Source: Minicystis rosea
GTDB lineage: Bacteria > Myxococcota_A > Polyangia > Polyangiales > Polyangiaceae
Length of the DNA stretch: 64,000 nt
Direction: 5' to 3'
Assembly: GCA_001931535.1 (NCBI GenBank)
Contig: CP016211.1
Coordinates: 8,975,703 to 9,039,702, forward strand
Notes under the pieces: model-generated
Databases searched by the model: none
The model's input: only the letters and a program-made list of their open reading frames with translations
What the model was told of the DNA's origin: nothing
Program-made: the position numbers and the translations under genes
In this document: positions 18,966 through 27,483 of the stretch, piece by piece
Layout: each line of letters starts with the position of its first letter
Numbering within the stretch: position 1 is the stretch's first letter

Positions 18966-19631
18966 ATGAGCGATTCGCACAAGATCAAGAGAGGGGACCT
19001 CGTCTTTTACCACTCGCCCAATTCGCGCGCGGCCGGCGTGCGCTTCCTGCTCGAGGAGCTCGGCGCCGACTATCGGCTCGAGGTCCTCAACATGAAGGCC
19101 GGCGAGCAGCGGAAGGCGCCGTTTCTCGCGGTGAACCCGCTCGGGAAAGTGCCGGCCATCGTGCACGACGGCGCGCTCGTGACCGAGCAGGGCGCCATTT
19201 ATCTTTACCTCGCCGATCTGTTTCCGGAGGCGGGCCTCGCGCCGGCCATCGGTGACAAAGATCGCGGGCCTTACCTGCGCTGGCTCTTCCTTTATGGATC
19301 CTGCTTCGAGCCGGCCCTCGTCGATCGCTCGATGAAGCGTGATCCGGCCCCGCAGGGGACGAGCCCGTACGGCGACTGGGACACGCTGTTCGACACCGTC
19401 CTCGCGGCGATCCGGAAGGGGCCTTATCTGCTCGGTGATCGCTTGACGGCCGCCGACCTGCTCTGGGGCATGGCGCTGCGGTGGATGACGATGTTCAAGC
19501 TCGTGCCCGCGTCGCCGGAGGTCACGGGTTACAGCGAGCGCATCTGTAGCCGGCCCGCGTTCGCGCGGGTGTCCGCCGCCGACGCCGAGCTCGCGGCCGC
19601 ACACGACGCCGCCGCAGCCCAGAAGGGTTGA
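18966..19631 (+). CDS. Glutathione S-transferase-like protein
   Basis: A protein of 221 residues, typical for the family. The thioredoxin-like N-domain reads FYHSPNSRAAGVRFLLEELG, NPLGKVPAIV (cis-Pro) and TEQGAIYLYLAD (glutathione gamma-Glu contact, usually ES, here EQ). The helical C-domain includes GPYLLGDRLTAADLLWGMAL. It acts in the cytoplasm on electrophiles, probably with glutathione. The ATG at 18966 follows GGAGGCATCGAG. The divergent AraC gene is the likely regulator. Confidence 0.88.
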   Translation: MSDSHKIKRGDLVFYHSPNSRAAGVRFLLEELGADYRLEVLNMKAGEQRKAPFLAVNPLGKVPAIVHDGALVTEQGAIYLYLADLFPEAGLAPAIGDKDRGPYLRWLFLYGSCFEPALVDRSMKRDPAPQGTSPYGDWDTLFDTVLAAIRKGPYLLGDRLTAADLLWGMALRWMTMFKLVPASPEVTGYSERICSRPAFARVSAADAELAAAHDAAAAQKG

Positions 19632-19657
19632 TCGGGATGGGGCCGGGCGAGCCCTGA

Positions 19658-20299
19658 TTAACCGCGGCTCCCCGGCCCCTTCCACCCGAAGCGCGCGAGC
19701 GAGATCCGCCCGAGCGTATCGAACACGACCCCTTCCGCTTCCAAGATCGCGCGTTGCATCGCACCGCCGACAGGATCCTTGATGGTGACGCGCGCCCGCT
19801 GCCCGGATGCCGCCCCCAGCACCCTTTGCCAAGGCACATCGCGGTTCTTGCGTGTGTCCTTGAGGGCCGCCATCGCATAACCGACGTGCCGCGCCGCCCG
19901 CGGGCGCCCGGCGAACATCGCCACGGCGCCATACGTGGTCACCCGCCCCTTGGGGATGCGGCGCACGACCCGATAGAAATCATCCCACCACGAAACGGTG
20001 TCGAGATCGCTTTGCGCCGCCTTGTCCTTCGCAGGCGCGACGCGCGGGCCGATGGGCTTCTTGGCCTTCGCGGCCACCTTCTTCGCGGCCCCGAGCGAGC
20101 GACGTTTCGCCGGCCCCTCGGCATTCGCCCGCTTGGCCAAAGGCTTCTTCGCGCTCTTGGACGCAGGTTTTGCCAAAGGCTTCTTCGCGCTCTTGGCAAC
20201 GGGCTTGGCCAAAGGCTTCTTCACGCTCTTGGCAACGGGCTTGGCCGAGGGCTTCTTGGCAGGCTTCACCCAAGGCTTCTTTACGGCTCGTTTCGTCAT
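19658..20299 (-). CDS. Alkyltransferase-like protein (ATL) with Lys/Ala/Pro-rich N-terminal tail
   Basis: A protein of 213 residues. Residues 1-95 are a very basic tail built on a roughly 12-residue unit like KKPLAKPVAKSA, similar to histone H1-type tails. Residues about 100-213 are the DNA-binding domain of the O6-alkylguanine transferase family: IPKGRVTTYGAVA, RAARHVGYAM and the active-site motif PWQRV (156-160). The reactive Cys of PCHR is replaced by Trp157, the hallmark of ATL proteins, which bind O6-alkylguanine without repairing it and hand it to nucleotide excision repair. The basic tail probably adds non-specific DNA binding. It overlaps the CPBP gene by ATGA. Confidence 0.9.
   Translation of the reverse strand: MTKRAVKKPWVKPAKKPSAKPVAKSVKKPLAKPVAKSAKKPLAKPASKSAKKPLAKRANAEGPAKRRSLGAAKKVAAKAKKPIGPRVAPAKDKAAQSDLDTVSWWDDFYRVVRRIPKGRVTTYGAVAMFAGRPRAARHVGYAMAALKDTRKNRDVPWQRVLGAASGQRARVTIKDPVGGAMQRAILEAEGVVFDTLGRISLARFGWKGPGSRG
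20137..20260 (-). repeat. 36-bp direct repeats coding the Lys-rich tail
   Basis: About three and a half degenerate 36-base copies containing GGCTTCTTCGCGCTCTTGG lie inside the alkyltransferase-like gene. They encode the KKPLAKPxAKSx repeats. Confidence 0.75.
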
Positions 20300-21111
20300 G
20301 ACGACGCCTTGCCTTTGCCGGGCCACGGGATGCGCGGGAGCACGAGCGCCGCCACGATGCAGAGGCCGCTCGCGAGCCAGGCGGGGGCGCCCGTCGAGCC
20401 GTGGCCGACGGCGATGTTGCCGACGGTGAAGTCGACCTCGAACAGGCCACCATGAATCAGCGAGCCGAAGAGCAGGAGCCAGGCGGCGTGCGCGCCCACG
20501 GCGGCGAACGAGCCGCCCTCTTTTTGCCAGAGGCTCGCGAAGAGGAAGCCGCTGCCAATCGAGAGGGCAATGGCCGCGAGGCTCACCCCCGGGTAGAGCG
20601 CGATGGCCGCGCCGCCGGCGAGCGCCGCGAAGACCCGGGACGCCGGCGCGGGAATGCCGGCGCGTTGGGCCGCGAGAATGGGAATGCCGCGATAGAGCAT
20701 CTCGTCTCGGACCGCGACGGCGATGGCACGAATCAACGCGAAGACGATACCGAACGAAGGGTGGAGGCTGCCGTGCCCATGAATCCACCCGAGCGCGCGG
20801 GCGACGAGGAGGACGACGATGCCGCTCGCGAGCGCGAGGCCCGCGCCCACGCCGGCGCGCCGCAGCGCGAGGCGAAGGGGCATGGTCTGCTCCGGCCCCT
20901 CCCCTTCCGTCGCGACCAAGCCCCAACGCACGCCGTAGCGCGAGGCCGCGACGTCGACCACGAGCGCGCCGATGAGCGCCGTCCCCAAGGACGCCGACGG
21001 GAAGATGCGCTCGACGATCAACACCGCCGCGGCGACCCCGACCAGGTAGGCGGCGCCGAGCGCGAGATCGGCGATCGGGCTCGGCGCCGGCGCTTCGCTC
21101 GCGGCCGTCAT
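20296..21111 (-). CDS. CPBP-family intramembrane metalloprotease-like protein
   Basis: A multi-pass membrane protein of 271 residues with about eight hydrophobic stretches. The CPBP/Abi motif 1 reads RDEMLYRGIP (about 150-160); the usual EExxxR becomes DExxxR, keeping the second Glu and Arg. A later His in AVGAHAAWLLLF fits the third motif. The family includes CAAX prenyl proteases and bacteriocin-immunity relatives; the substrate here is unknown. AGGAAAGCG precedes the ATG at 21111. It ends inside the start of the alkyltransferase-like gene and begins 53 bases after the beta-helix gene, so all are probably one transcript. Confidence 0.8.
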   Translation of the reverse strand: MTAASEAPAPSPIADLALGAAYLVGVAAAVLIVERIFPSASLGTALIGALVVDVAASRYGVRWGLVATEGEGPEQTMPLRLALRRAGVGAGLALASGIVVLLVARALGWIHGHGSLHPSFGIVFALIRAIAVAVRDEMLYRGIPILAAQRAGIPAPASRVFAALAGGAAIALYPGVSLAAIALSIGSGFLFASLWQKEGGSFAAVGAHAAWLLLFGSLIHGGLFEVDFTVGNIAVGHGSTGAPAWLASGLCIVAALVLPRIPWPGKGKASS

Positions 21112-21164
21112 CGATCGCTTTCCTGCATGGGGAGACTCTTCATCGTCATCGTTGCGTTCGCGGC

Positions 21165-22976
21165 TCACGGGGACGCCGCATTGTAGGCGCCGATATCGGA
21201 TTTGACACGTGCCTTGCCCTCGAGATCGGTCTTCGGCATGGTGCGCGCGTCGCCGCGGCCGGCGAGCAGCGCGGCGCCGGCGCGCGGGTGGAAGTCGGGC
21301 CGGTTCGGGTTGAGCTGCCACCATTGGCCCACGAAGACGACCCAGGGCTCGAGGCCCGGCCGCACGAAGCTCGCGGCCAGAGCAGATTGCTTGATGCCCG
21401 TCATCGAATGACCGCCGTCGGGCAGCGACAGGGCCAAGGTCTTGAGCACCGCGGCCGGTCCCTCGTAGTTGACCCGATCGAGCACGTTGCGGTTCCCCTC
21501 GAAGCGCCAAATGCTGGTGCTGACGAGCTCCACGGAGGGGAACTCGTCGTTGACCAGCACGTTGTTGTACGCGCGCGTCTCCCAGCTCCCATTGCCCACG
21601 GCCAGCGCCGGGCGGCCGCGCGCCGCCATGAGGACGGTGTTGTTGCGGACCACGTTCTTGAAGCAGCCGAAGAGGGGTAAGGCCTCGGCGCCCGTGACCT
21701 CCGCGGCCGATTGGGGCCCGGGCTTGACGCGCGAGGCATCGAAGGGATTGTCGTTGTCCCACTCGGAGATGCCGGTGGCGTGGTTTCCGTAAACGAGGTT
21801 GTTCTGGATGAGCGACTCCCGCACACCGGCGAGATTGATGGCGGCGCCGCCGGCGCGGCCATTGCCATTCACCACGTTGTCCTCGATGATGTAATTGAAC
21901 CCGCGCCCGTCCGGGAAGCTGTTGATTCCGAACTTCTCCGTAGCCGCCTTGAGCACCGCGAGCGCCCAATCGCGCGTGGGCTGATACGCGGGCACGTCGA
22001 GCGCCGGGTGCTTGGCGAGCTTCTGCAGCGAGGCCAGCGCATCCAAGTTGACCTGGAGGCCGCTCCCGTTGCTGCCGAAGAAGACGTTGCGCCGGATGAC
22101 GTAGTCGTCCGACCCATCCGACACGTAACAGGAATGCTCCCGCGCCGAGGAGGCAAAGAGGTTATCCTGGATCAGCACCGAGTGGGAGTCGACGCTGTGG
22201 AGGCCCCATTTCGCGTGGTTGTGGGAGAAGTTCCCGACGACGGCGATGTGGTGGGCGAGCGCCGAGGAGCGGTTGAAATCACCGCCGATGAAGATGCCGG
22301 CGTTCGGGCCCCGCGGGCTCGCGTCCCCGGGTGTGTCGGCGCCGGCGATCTCGAAGCCTTGGAGGATGACGTGGTGCGCCCCGAGGAGGTTCACCATCCA
22401 ATGCGGGTCGTCCCGACAAGGCCCTTCGATCACCACGTCTCCCGGATCGCCGAGGGCCTTGAAATGGATGAATTTCTCGTCGCCGGCGCCGGGTTTGTCA
22501 CCGAGGGTGAAGCCTTGATAGCGGCCCGGGAGCACGGCCACGAGCTCGCCGCCCTTGGTCTGCAAAGCCGCCTCTCCCAGGGTGCGGACCACGGTGTCGA
22601 CCTTGAGCTCCACCGGGGTCGATGAAGCCGAAGAGGCATTGAGATCGAGCTTTCCGACCTTGATTTGCGGAGGTGCTTTGCCGTCGGGCGAAACCACGAT
22701 GACGCGCGAGTAGGTCGCTTGGACCTTGAAGACCTTGCTCACCCACTCGTTCGAGTCTTGGGTGCGAAAGAACGCGAGGTTCTGGACCACGGGCGGCGTC
22801 ACGGGCCCCTGCGGCGCGGCGTGGGCCGCTTCGGACGCCTCGGGGCTCTTCTCCCCCTGTGCGCCGAGGAACGGGGGTGGGCCTTGCTCGGTGGTGGGAG
22901 AGACGAAGTTATGCGCCGGACTGCAGCTCACGACGCCCAGGGCGCTCAGGGAGAGGGCGAGTCGAATACAGGCCAT
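21165..22976 (-). CDS. Right-handed parallel beta-helix lipoprotein
   Basis: A protein of 603 residues. The lipoprotein signal ends at VVSC (Cys18). After a Pro-rich stretch, residues about 150-560 show beta-helix (PbH1-type) rungs such as VILQGFEIAG, VLIQDNLFASS, YVIRRNVFFGSNGSGL, YIIEDNVVNGNG, SLIQNNLVYGNHATGI and NVVRNNTVLMAA, ending with SDIGAYN. This is the pectate-lyase-like fold; no catalytic site is obvious, so it may bind or cleave polysaccharide at the surface. The ATG is entangled with the zincin stop as TGATG, implying translational coupling. A TTG one codon upstream is also open. Confidence 0.85.
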   Translation of the reverse strand: MACIRLALSLSALGVVSCSPAHNFVSPTTEQGPPPFLGAQGEKSPEASEAAHAAPQGPVTPPVVQNLAFFRTQDSNEWVSKVFKVQATYSRVIVVSPDGKAPPQIKVGKLDLNASSASSTPVELKVDTVVRTLGEAALQTKGGELVAVLPGRYQGFTLGDKPGAGDEKFIHFKALGDPGDVVIEGPCRDDPHWMVNLLGAHHVILQGFEIAGADTPGDASPRGPNAGIFIGGDFNRSSALAHHIAVVGNFSHNHAKWGLHSVDSHSVLIQDNLFASSAREHSCYVSDGSDDYVIRRNVFFGSNGSGLQVNLDALASLQKLAKHPALDVPAYQPTRDWALAVLKAATEKFGINSFPDGRGFNYIIEDNVVNGNGRAGGAAINLAGVRESLIQNNLVYGNHATGISEWDNDNPFDASRVKPGPQSAAEVTGAEALPLFGCFKNVVRNNTVLMAARGRPALAVGNGSWETRAYNNVLVNDEFPSVELVSTSIWRFEGNRNVLDRVNYEGPAAVLKTLALSLPDGGHSMTGIKQSALAASFVRPGLEPWVVFVGQWWQLNPNRPDFHPRAGAALLAGRGDARTMPKTDLEGKARVKSDIGAYNAASP

Positions 22977-24094
22977 CAATGCAACGTATACCAGCGTCCG
23001 CCATGCTCAATCTTCGGGACCTCGGGGTCAGGAGGGATTGCATGAGGGATATCTCCTGGGTCCGAGGTGCGTGACGCCTCGGGCGGTTCGGAGATGGCGA
23101 ATCGCGCGATGGAGCTCGAGGACCGGCGGTCGCTCACCGTGCGACGCAGCGCCGCGATCCGACGGCGACGCACGAGGATGCCGAGCGCGACCACGAGCCA
23201 CAGCAACGTCGCGCCGACGAACACCGGAACGAAGCTGTAGCGACGGGCCATCTCTTTGCGCCAGCGCGTCTCGATGGCATCGATGTCGGAGCCGAGCGCG
23301 GCGGGGAGCGCGCGCTCGAGCGGCTCGCCCGCGCGCAGGCGCTCGATCACCGCGGGGAAGCGATCGCGCGCCGGCCCCTCGACCAGGAAACGCACGAAGT
23401 CGGCGGCCTCCGCGAGGGCGAGCGAAGGGCCTTTGGCGCCGTCGGGGAAGCGCGCATCGACGTCGCGCAAACCAATGAGGCGATCGTGGAGCGCCGCGAG
23501 ACAGAGCGACTCCGCGCGCGACGCGGCGTCCTCGCCGGAGACGTGCACCGCGAATCCTTCGTGGAACCAACGCGGCAAATCATGCCCGCCCGCGGCCTCG
23601 TCGAGCGCGAGGTGGGCGAGCTCGTGGCGGAGGCGCTCCTCGAGATCGGGTGGATCACCGGCGAGGCCGGCGGAGAGGCTCATGACGACGAGCCGATGCT
23701 CGCGGAACGCGACGGCGGCCGCGCCGCTCGGGATCTCGGCGGGCGCGATGGCGATCATCTGTGCGGGCATCGCCGCGACGCGGATCTCCACGGCCCCGAG
23801 CACGCTGCGACCGAGCAGCGTCGAGAGCTCGGTGCGAATGGCGCGCGCGCGGGCGAGCAGCGCATGCGCCCGTTCACGCGCGAGCGGGTGATACACGAGC
23901 CGAATGCCCGAATCCTCGATGCTCGCGTACTCGGGCGTGACCTCGGGGACGGCGCGCTGCGGATCGACCGCGGGCGCATCGTGCGGACGTGGCCAGCGCG
24001 CCGCGACGGTGGGCGCGTGCAGCAACGTCGCGATCGCGATCGCCGCGCCGACGACACCGGCCAAGGGCGCACGCTTCGCGACGCGGGAGCTCAC
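22976..24094 (-). CDS. Membrane-anchored zincin (peptidase MA-like)
   Basis: A protein of 372 residues. A signal or N-anchor ends near ATLLHAPTVAA. The zinc site is HELAH at 157-161 with the downstream Glu of PRWFHEGFAVH (Glu179), the gluzincin pattern. A membrane helix at about 292-312 (FVGATLLWLVVALGILV) is followed by a basic cytoplasmic tail, so the peptidase domain is outside. The gene overlaps its upstream neighbour by 4 bases and its downstream neighbour by one base. The substrate is unknown. Its place beside a beta-helix lipoprotein and a CPBP protease suggests envelope maintenance. Confidence 0.85.
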   Translation of the reverse strand: MSSRVAKRAPLAGVVGAAIAIATLLHAPTVAARWPRPHDAPAVDPQRAVPEVTPEYASIEDSGIRLVYHPLARERAHALLARARAIRTELSTLLGRSVLGAVEIRVAAMPAQMIAIAPAEIPSGAAAVAFREHRLVVMSLSAGLAGDPPDLEERLRHELAHLALDEAAGGHDLPRWFHEGFAVHVSGEDAASRAESLCLAALHDRLIGLRDVDARFPDGAKGPSLALAEAADFVRFLVEGPARDRFPAVIERLRAGEPLERALPAALGSDIDAIETRWRKEMARRYSFVPVFVGATLLWLVVALGILVRRRRIAALRRTVSDRRSSSSIARFAISEPPEASRTSDPGDIPHAIPPDPEVPKIEHGGRWYTLH

Positions 24095-24969
24095 TGCCCG
24101 ACCTTGCCCGAGACGTGAACGTCACTCGGACCGCTGTTCGTGCGCGAGAGGATGAGCACCGTCAGCCCCGCAGCCACGACGGCGCCCGCCGTGCCCCAAA
24201 ACCAAGGTGATTTGTAGAACGGCCGGCGCTCCGGCGTCGCGGGCGCGTCCGGCGCTTTGGGCGCGACCGGACGCAGCGGCTCGGCCGCCGGCGTCTCCGG
24301 CGCGATGCCGAGGAACCCGCGCAACGTCGTGGTCGCGCCCGGCCAACGAAACGTCTTCGCACCATCGGGCGCGGTCTCGACCGTGGCGCCGAGCTCGACG
24401 CGTTCGAAGGCAGTGCCCGGCGTGCGCAGCGCGCGCGCGATCGGTCGCCCACCGTCGAGCGTCACCGAGACCACCAGCGGCGCGCCCACCTCGGTGCCGA
24501 GCGACGCGAGCAAACGCCTCGAAATCAGCTCCGACTCAGCCTTCGCCAGCGTGACGCGCAGCTCCCCGAGCTCCTTGAGGCGCGGCGGCGCATCGGCCCG
24601 AGGCACGTCCCCCGCGAGCACGCGCGCCGTGGCCTCGTCAATCGGCGGCCGCAGCGCCGCATCACGATAGACCTCCATCGCGAGCGCGCGCGCCGCCGGC
24701 CCCGCACCATCACCGACGGCCACCACGATTGCACCATGCGGCTGCGCCTGCGGTGCAGGTGCAGCCGGCGTCGCAGGTGCCGCGGACGCGGGCGCTGCAG
24801 GCGCAGGCGCAGGCGGTGAAGCAGGCGCCGCAGGAGCAGGCGCAGGCGGTGATGCAGGCGCCGCGGATGCAGACACCGCAGGCTTGGGATCTTGCGCGAA
24901 CGCGGAGCGGGGCCCGGCGACGAGCAGCGATGCAGCGAGGAGCGCGCCCGGGGCCGCGCGGGAAAACAT
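24091..24969 (-). CDS. Exported Ala/Pro-rich protein with C-terminal membrane anchor, unknown function
   Basis: A protein of 292 residues I do not recognise. A signal peptide ends near GPRSAFAQ, followed by about 50 residues of PASPPAPAPA-type linker. A folded region (about 75-235) follows, then a membrane helix near 255-275 (WGTAGAVVAAGLTVLIL) and a short tail. The same layout (exported domain, late single helix) is frequent in myxobacteria. It is the first gene of the five-gene group and overlaps the zincin start by ATGA. The ATG at 24969 is chosen because the upstream frame is Arg-rich noise. Confidence 0.7.
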   Translation of the reverse strand: MFSRAAPGALLAASLLVAGPRSAFAQDPKPAVSASAAPASPPAPAPAAPASPPAPAPAAPASAAPATPAAPAPQAQPHGAIVVAVGDGAGPAARALAMEVYRDAALRPPIDEATARVLAGDVPRADAPPRLKELGELRVTLAKAESELISRRLLASLGTEVGAPLVVSVTLDGGRPIARALRTPGTAFERVELGATVETAPDGAKTFRWPGATTTLRGFLGIAPETPAAEPLRPVAPKAPDAPATPERRPFYKSPWFWGTAGAVVAAGLTVLILSRTNSGPSDVHVSGKVGQ

Positions 24970-25253
24970 GGGGCTTACGGTACGAAGGGCCGGGGCGAGC
25001 GTCAAACGCCGCCGTGAGCGTGGCAGGTGTGCAGGGTCGGATCGGGCCGCGCGCCGGCAAGGCGTCGCACAGCCTGGGCGCGCGCGCCTGCTCCTCCCAC
25101 GGAGCGCTCGTGGCCTCGATCCCATCACGCCTCGTGTCGCCAATCTCCACGCATCGCCGAGCGAGCCACGTCACCCTCGCGCTATCGCGAGGACACGCCC
25201 GCGCCGCGATGGCGCCCACAACCATTGACCACCGCAATGGCCGGACGCACGAA
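24970..25253. other. Intergenic region upstream of the five-gene group
   Basis: About 280 bases between the end of the heme/Tat operon and the start at 24969. It should carry the promoter of the five-gene group. No convincing -35/-10 pair, repeat or gene is seen. Confidence 0.3.
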
Positions 25254-25284
25254 AGCCCGCCGCACCTCGCCGGCGCCGCGGGCT
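25254..25284 (-). terminator. Hairpin after the four-gene exported operon
   Basis: On the minus strand AGCCCGC pairs with GCGGGCT (25284-25278 with 25260-25254), with further pairing inside, and the hairpin is followed by TTTCGTGC. It lies 48 bases after the stop of the Tat substrate gene. Confidence 0.5.
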
Positions 25285-25331
25285 CTTGTGCTCCAAAGCG
25301 TGACTCGAAGTCTGAGCGGGAACCGAACCGC

Positions 25332-26714
25332 TCAGATCGGGCTCGCGTTCACGATGCCGTCGATCGAAGGCCCGGTGTAGAAGTCGCGCACGCGCTTCAT
25401 GTCGCCCTTGGCCACGGCGAACGCCACCGCCGCGCCCGCCGCCGCGCTGGTGGCGGTGCTCGGCTGACCGGGCATGTCCTTGCCGGTCGTCGGGTCGAAG
25501 CCCACCGTGTTGCCATTGGCCTTCACGCCGCCGAACCAACCCGTCTTCAAGTGGCCATTGCCCATCACGTAGAGCCAGTTGGAGTTGCCCGGCGTGCCGT
25601 CCGGCCAACCATTCATGTTGAGCGGGTTCTTCGGCGTGTCGCCGTGGATGGTGAGCACCACGTCGTCGGCCAGCGTGCGCGCCGTGCAGGTCGGGTCTTG
25701 CACCTTGGCGAGGTCGTTCAAAAACTCGTCGAGCATCTTGCCCAGGCTCTTCACGGTCGCGTTGAGGTTGTTCATGTTGGCGAAGGCCCCGTGCGGATCG
25801 TCCCGCATCGCGGGGATGATGACCGCCTGCGTGAGGCCGAGCTTGAAGGCCTTCGCCGACGTGATGAGCGCGCGCCCGATCTCGCTGAGCTTCGTGGGCG
25901 TGCCGCTGTTGATGCCATAGCGCGCGAGATCGTCGGACGTCGGTGAGAGCTGCGCGGCCAGGTTCTTCCCGAGGAAGTTGGCGGACGCCTTGCCGGTGCG
26001 GAGCGGGCGCGCCCACGTGGGCCGATCGGCGGCCTTGTCGAAGGCGGCGAACGCCTTGTAATAGGCCTCGAAGAGCGCGGCATCCTCCGGCTTCTGGAGG
26101 ATCATCTGCGACGCAGCGCTGTTGAAGAGCTGCACCATGCCATCGGCGTTGCCCACCGACGCGATGTCGGGCGCGCCCGGCGCGGCGCCAAACGAGATCG
26201 GGTTGATGCCAATCACCGGCAGGAGCGAAGGCGTCGCGCGCTGAATGGCAGCGACCGCCGCCAACATGCTTTGCCCGCCGCCGAGCGTCGCGGCCGAGCC
26301 GGGCGTCGGCGTGTGCGTTTGATTCTGACCGGCCATGAAGGCCGAGATGCGCTTGCCCTTGTCCTTGTTTTGCCAGGGCGTCTCGGGCGCGAAATAAAAG
26401 GGCTTGTCGGTGTCGGTCGCCTTCACCGCTTTGCCCTTCGCGTGGAAGGCGAAGTCGGGATCGGTCGAGGTGGCCACGTCGACGTGCGGGAAGAGCAGCG
26501 TGAACCACGCAAACCCACCATCCCCCGCGACGAGGTGGACCGAGCGCATCGAGGCTGCGCACGAGTCGTCGGCCATGGCCACACCGGCCGTGTCCGAGAT
26601 GACGTCGAGCACCTTGGCGCGGTCGAGCGCGAACACGGCGCCGGCGGCGGCGGTGAAGCGGAGGAAGTTGCGGCGCGAGCTGCCTTCGAGGTTCTTCAAG
26701 CGATCGATTGCCAT
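25332..26714 (-). CDS. Tat-exported DUF1501-like protein
   Basis: A protein of 460 residues. The twin-arginine signal is SSRRNFLRFTAAAGAVFAL (about 11-29), so it is exported folded. The body has DUF1501/alkaline-phosphatase-like features: SVHLVAGDGGFAW, VIGINPISFG, GLTQAVIIPAMRDDPHGAF and DDVVLTIHGDTPKNP, ending in a GLY-rich region. GGAGGACGCC precedes the ATG at 26714. It is the last gene of an operon with two CxxCH proteins and a small lipoprotein. DUF1501 proteins often sit beside cytochrome-like partners in Planctomycetes and myxobacteria, with no established reaction. Confidence 0.8.
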   Translation of the reverse strand: MAIDRLKNLEGSSRRNFLRFTAAAGAVFALDRAKVLDVISDTAGVAMADDSCAASMRSVHLVAGDGGFAWFTLLFPHVDVATSTDPDFAFHAKGKAVKATDTDKPFYFAPETPWQNKDKGKRISAFMAGQNQTHTPTPGSAATLGGGQSMLAAVAAIQRATPSLLPVIGINPISFGAAPGAPDIASVGNADGMVQLFNSAASQMILQKPEDAALFEAYYKAFAAFDKAADRPTWARPLRTGKASANFLGKNLAAQLSPTSDDLARYGINSGTPTKLSEIGRALITSAKAFKLGLTQAVIIPAMRDDPHGAFANMNNLNATVKSLGKMLDEFLNDLAKVQDPTCTARTLADDVVLTIHGDTPKNPLNMNGWPDGTPGNSNWLYVMGNGHLKTGWFGGVKANGNTVGFDPTTGKDMPGQPSTATSAAAGAAVAFAVAKGDMKRVRDFYTGPSIDGIVNASPI

Positions 26715-26727
26715 GGCGTCCTCCGAA

Positions 26728-27465
26728 TCACTCGCACGAGTGGGTGGCGGCGAGGATGGTGGCGACAGCAAGGTTCTTGCCAGTCGTCACACTCGATGCC
26801 TGTTGCACGAGGTGACTACACACCGCGACTTGGGTGCTCGTCGCGGGGCGGCCCATGATGCAGGCCAGCGCGTCCGCGTTGCATTGGTCGGCGTCGTCGA
26901 ACATCTTGGGCCCGACTCCATCGATCTGGCACTGCGGGAGCGTCTCGATCTTGGCGATGATCTCCGGCGCCGCCTGGACGAAGATGTCGAACAGCTTGGC
27001 CGCGCCGGCCGCGCTCCACACGATGGCCTCGCCCACGCGAGCATCGTAGTTGGCCGCGCCGAGCGCCCCCGCGCCGCCCTTGTAGAGCTGCCCAGCCGAG
27101 GGCGGCGTGCTCTGCTTGTCGAGATCCACACCCAAGCTCGAGAGGATGTTGCCGAGCGTGGCATACGAGATCTTCTGGCAGGAGTGGAGCCGCGTGCGCA
27201 CCTCGGCCGGGCCCTCTTCTTCACGCTGCGCGAGGATGTCGAACGGATCGCGGGCGCCGAACTCGCCGAGATCGGAGAAGTGATCGAACGTGTTCTTCTC
27301 CCCGCCGTTGTACGCGCCGGGCTGCTGCGCTTGTCCCTTCGTCGGGTCTTCGTGGAAGACCTCTTTGCTCGAAGAGGGCTTGAGGCCGCTGGGCGGCTCG
27401 GCGCAGGACGCGAGCCCCGCGAGGAGCGCCATGGACACCATCCGCGTGATCTTCTGGGTGGTCAT
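26728..27465 (-). CDS. Small exported lipoprotein, unknown function
   Basis: A protein of 245 residues. The lipoprotein signal ends at LASC (Cys21). A charged linker is followed by a helical domain with paired Cys (LHSCQKIS, LPQCQIDG, DQCNADALACIMG, VAVCSHL, THSCE) that suggests disulfides. I do not recognise a family. AGGGAGACGAGCG precedes the ATG. It lies between the CxxCH lipoprotein (18 bases) and the Tat substrate (13 bases), so it is probably part of the same exported complex. Confidence 0.8.
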   Translation of the reverse strand: MTTQKITRMVSMALLAGLASCAEPPSGLKPSSSKEVFHEDPTKGQAQQPGAYNGGEKNTFDHFSDLGEFGARDPFDILAQREEEGPAEVRTRLHSCQKISYATLGNILSSLGVDLDKQSTPPSAGQLYKGGAGALGAANYDARVGEAIVWSAAGAAKLFDIFVQAAPEIIAKIETLPQCQIDGVGPKMFDDADQCNADALACIMGRPATSTQVAVCSHLVQQASSVTTGKNLAVATILAATHSCE

Positions 27466-27483
27466 CGCTCGTCTCCCTGCGCC

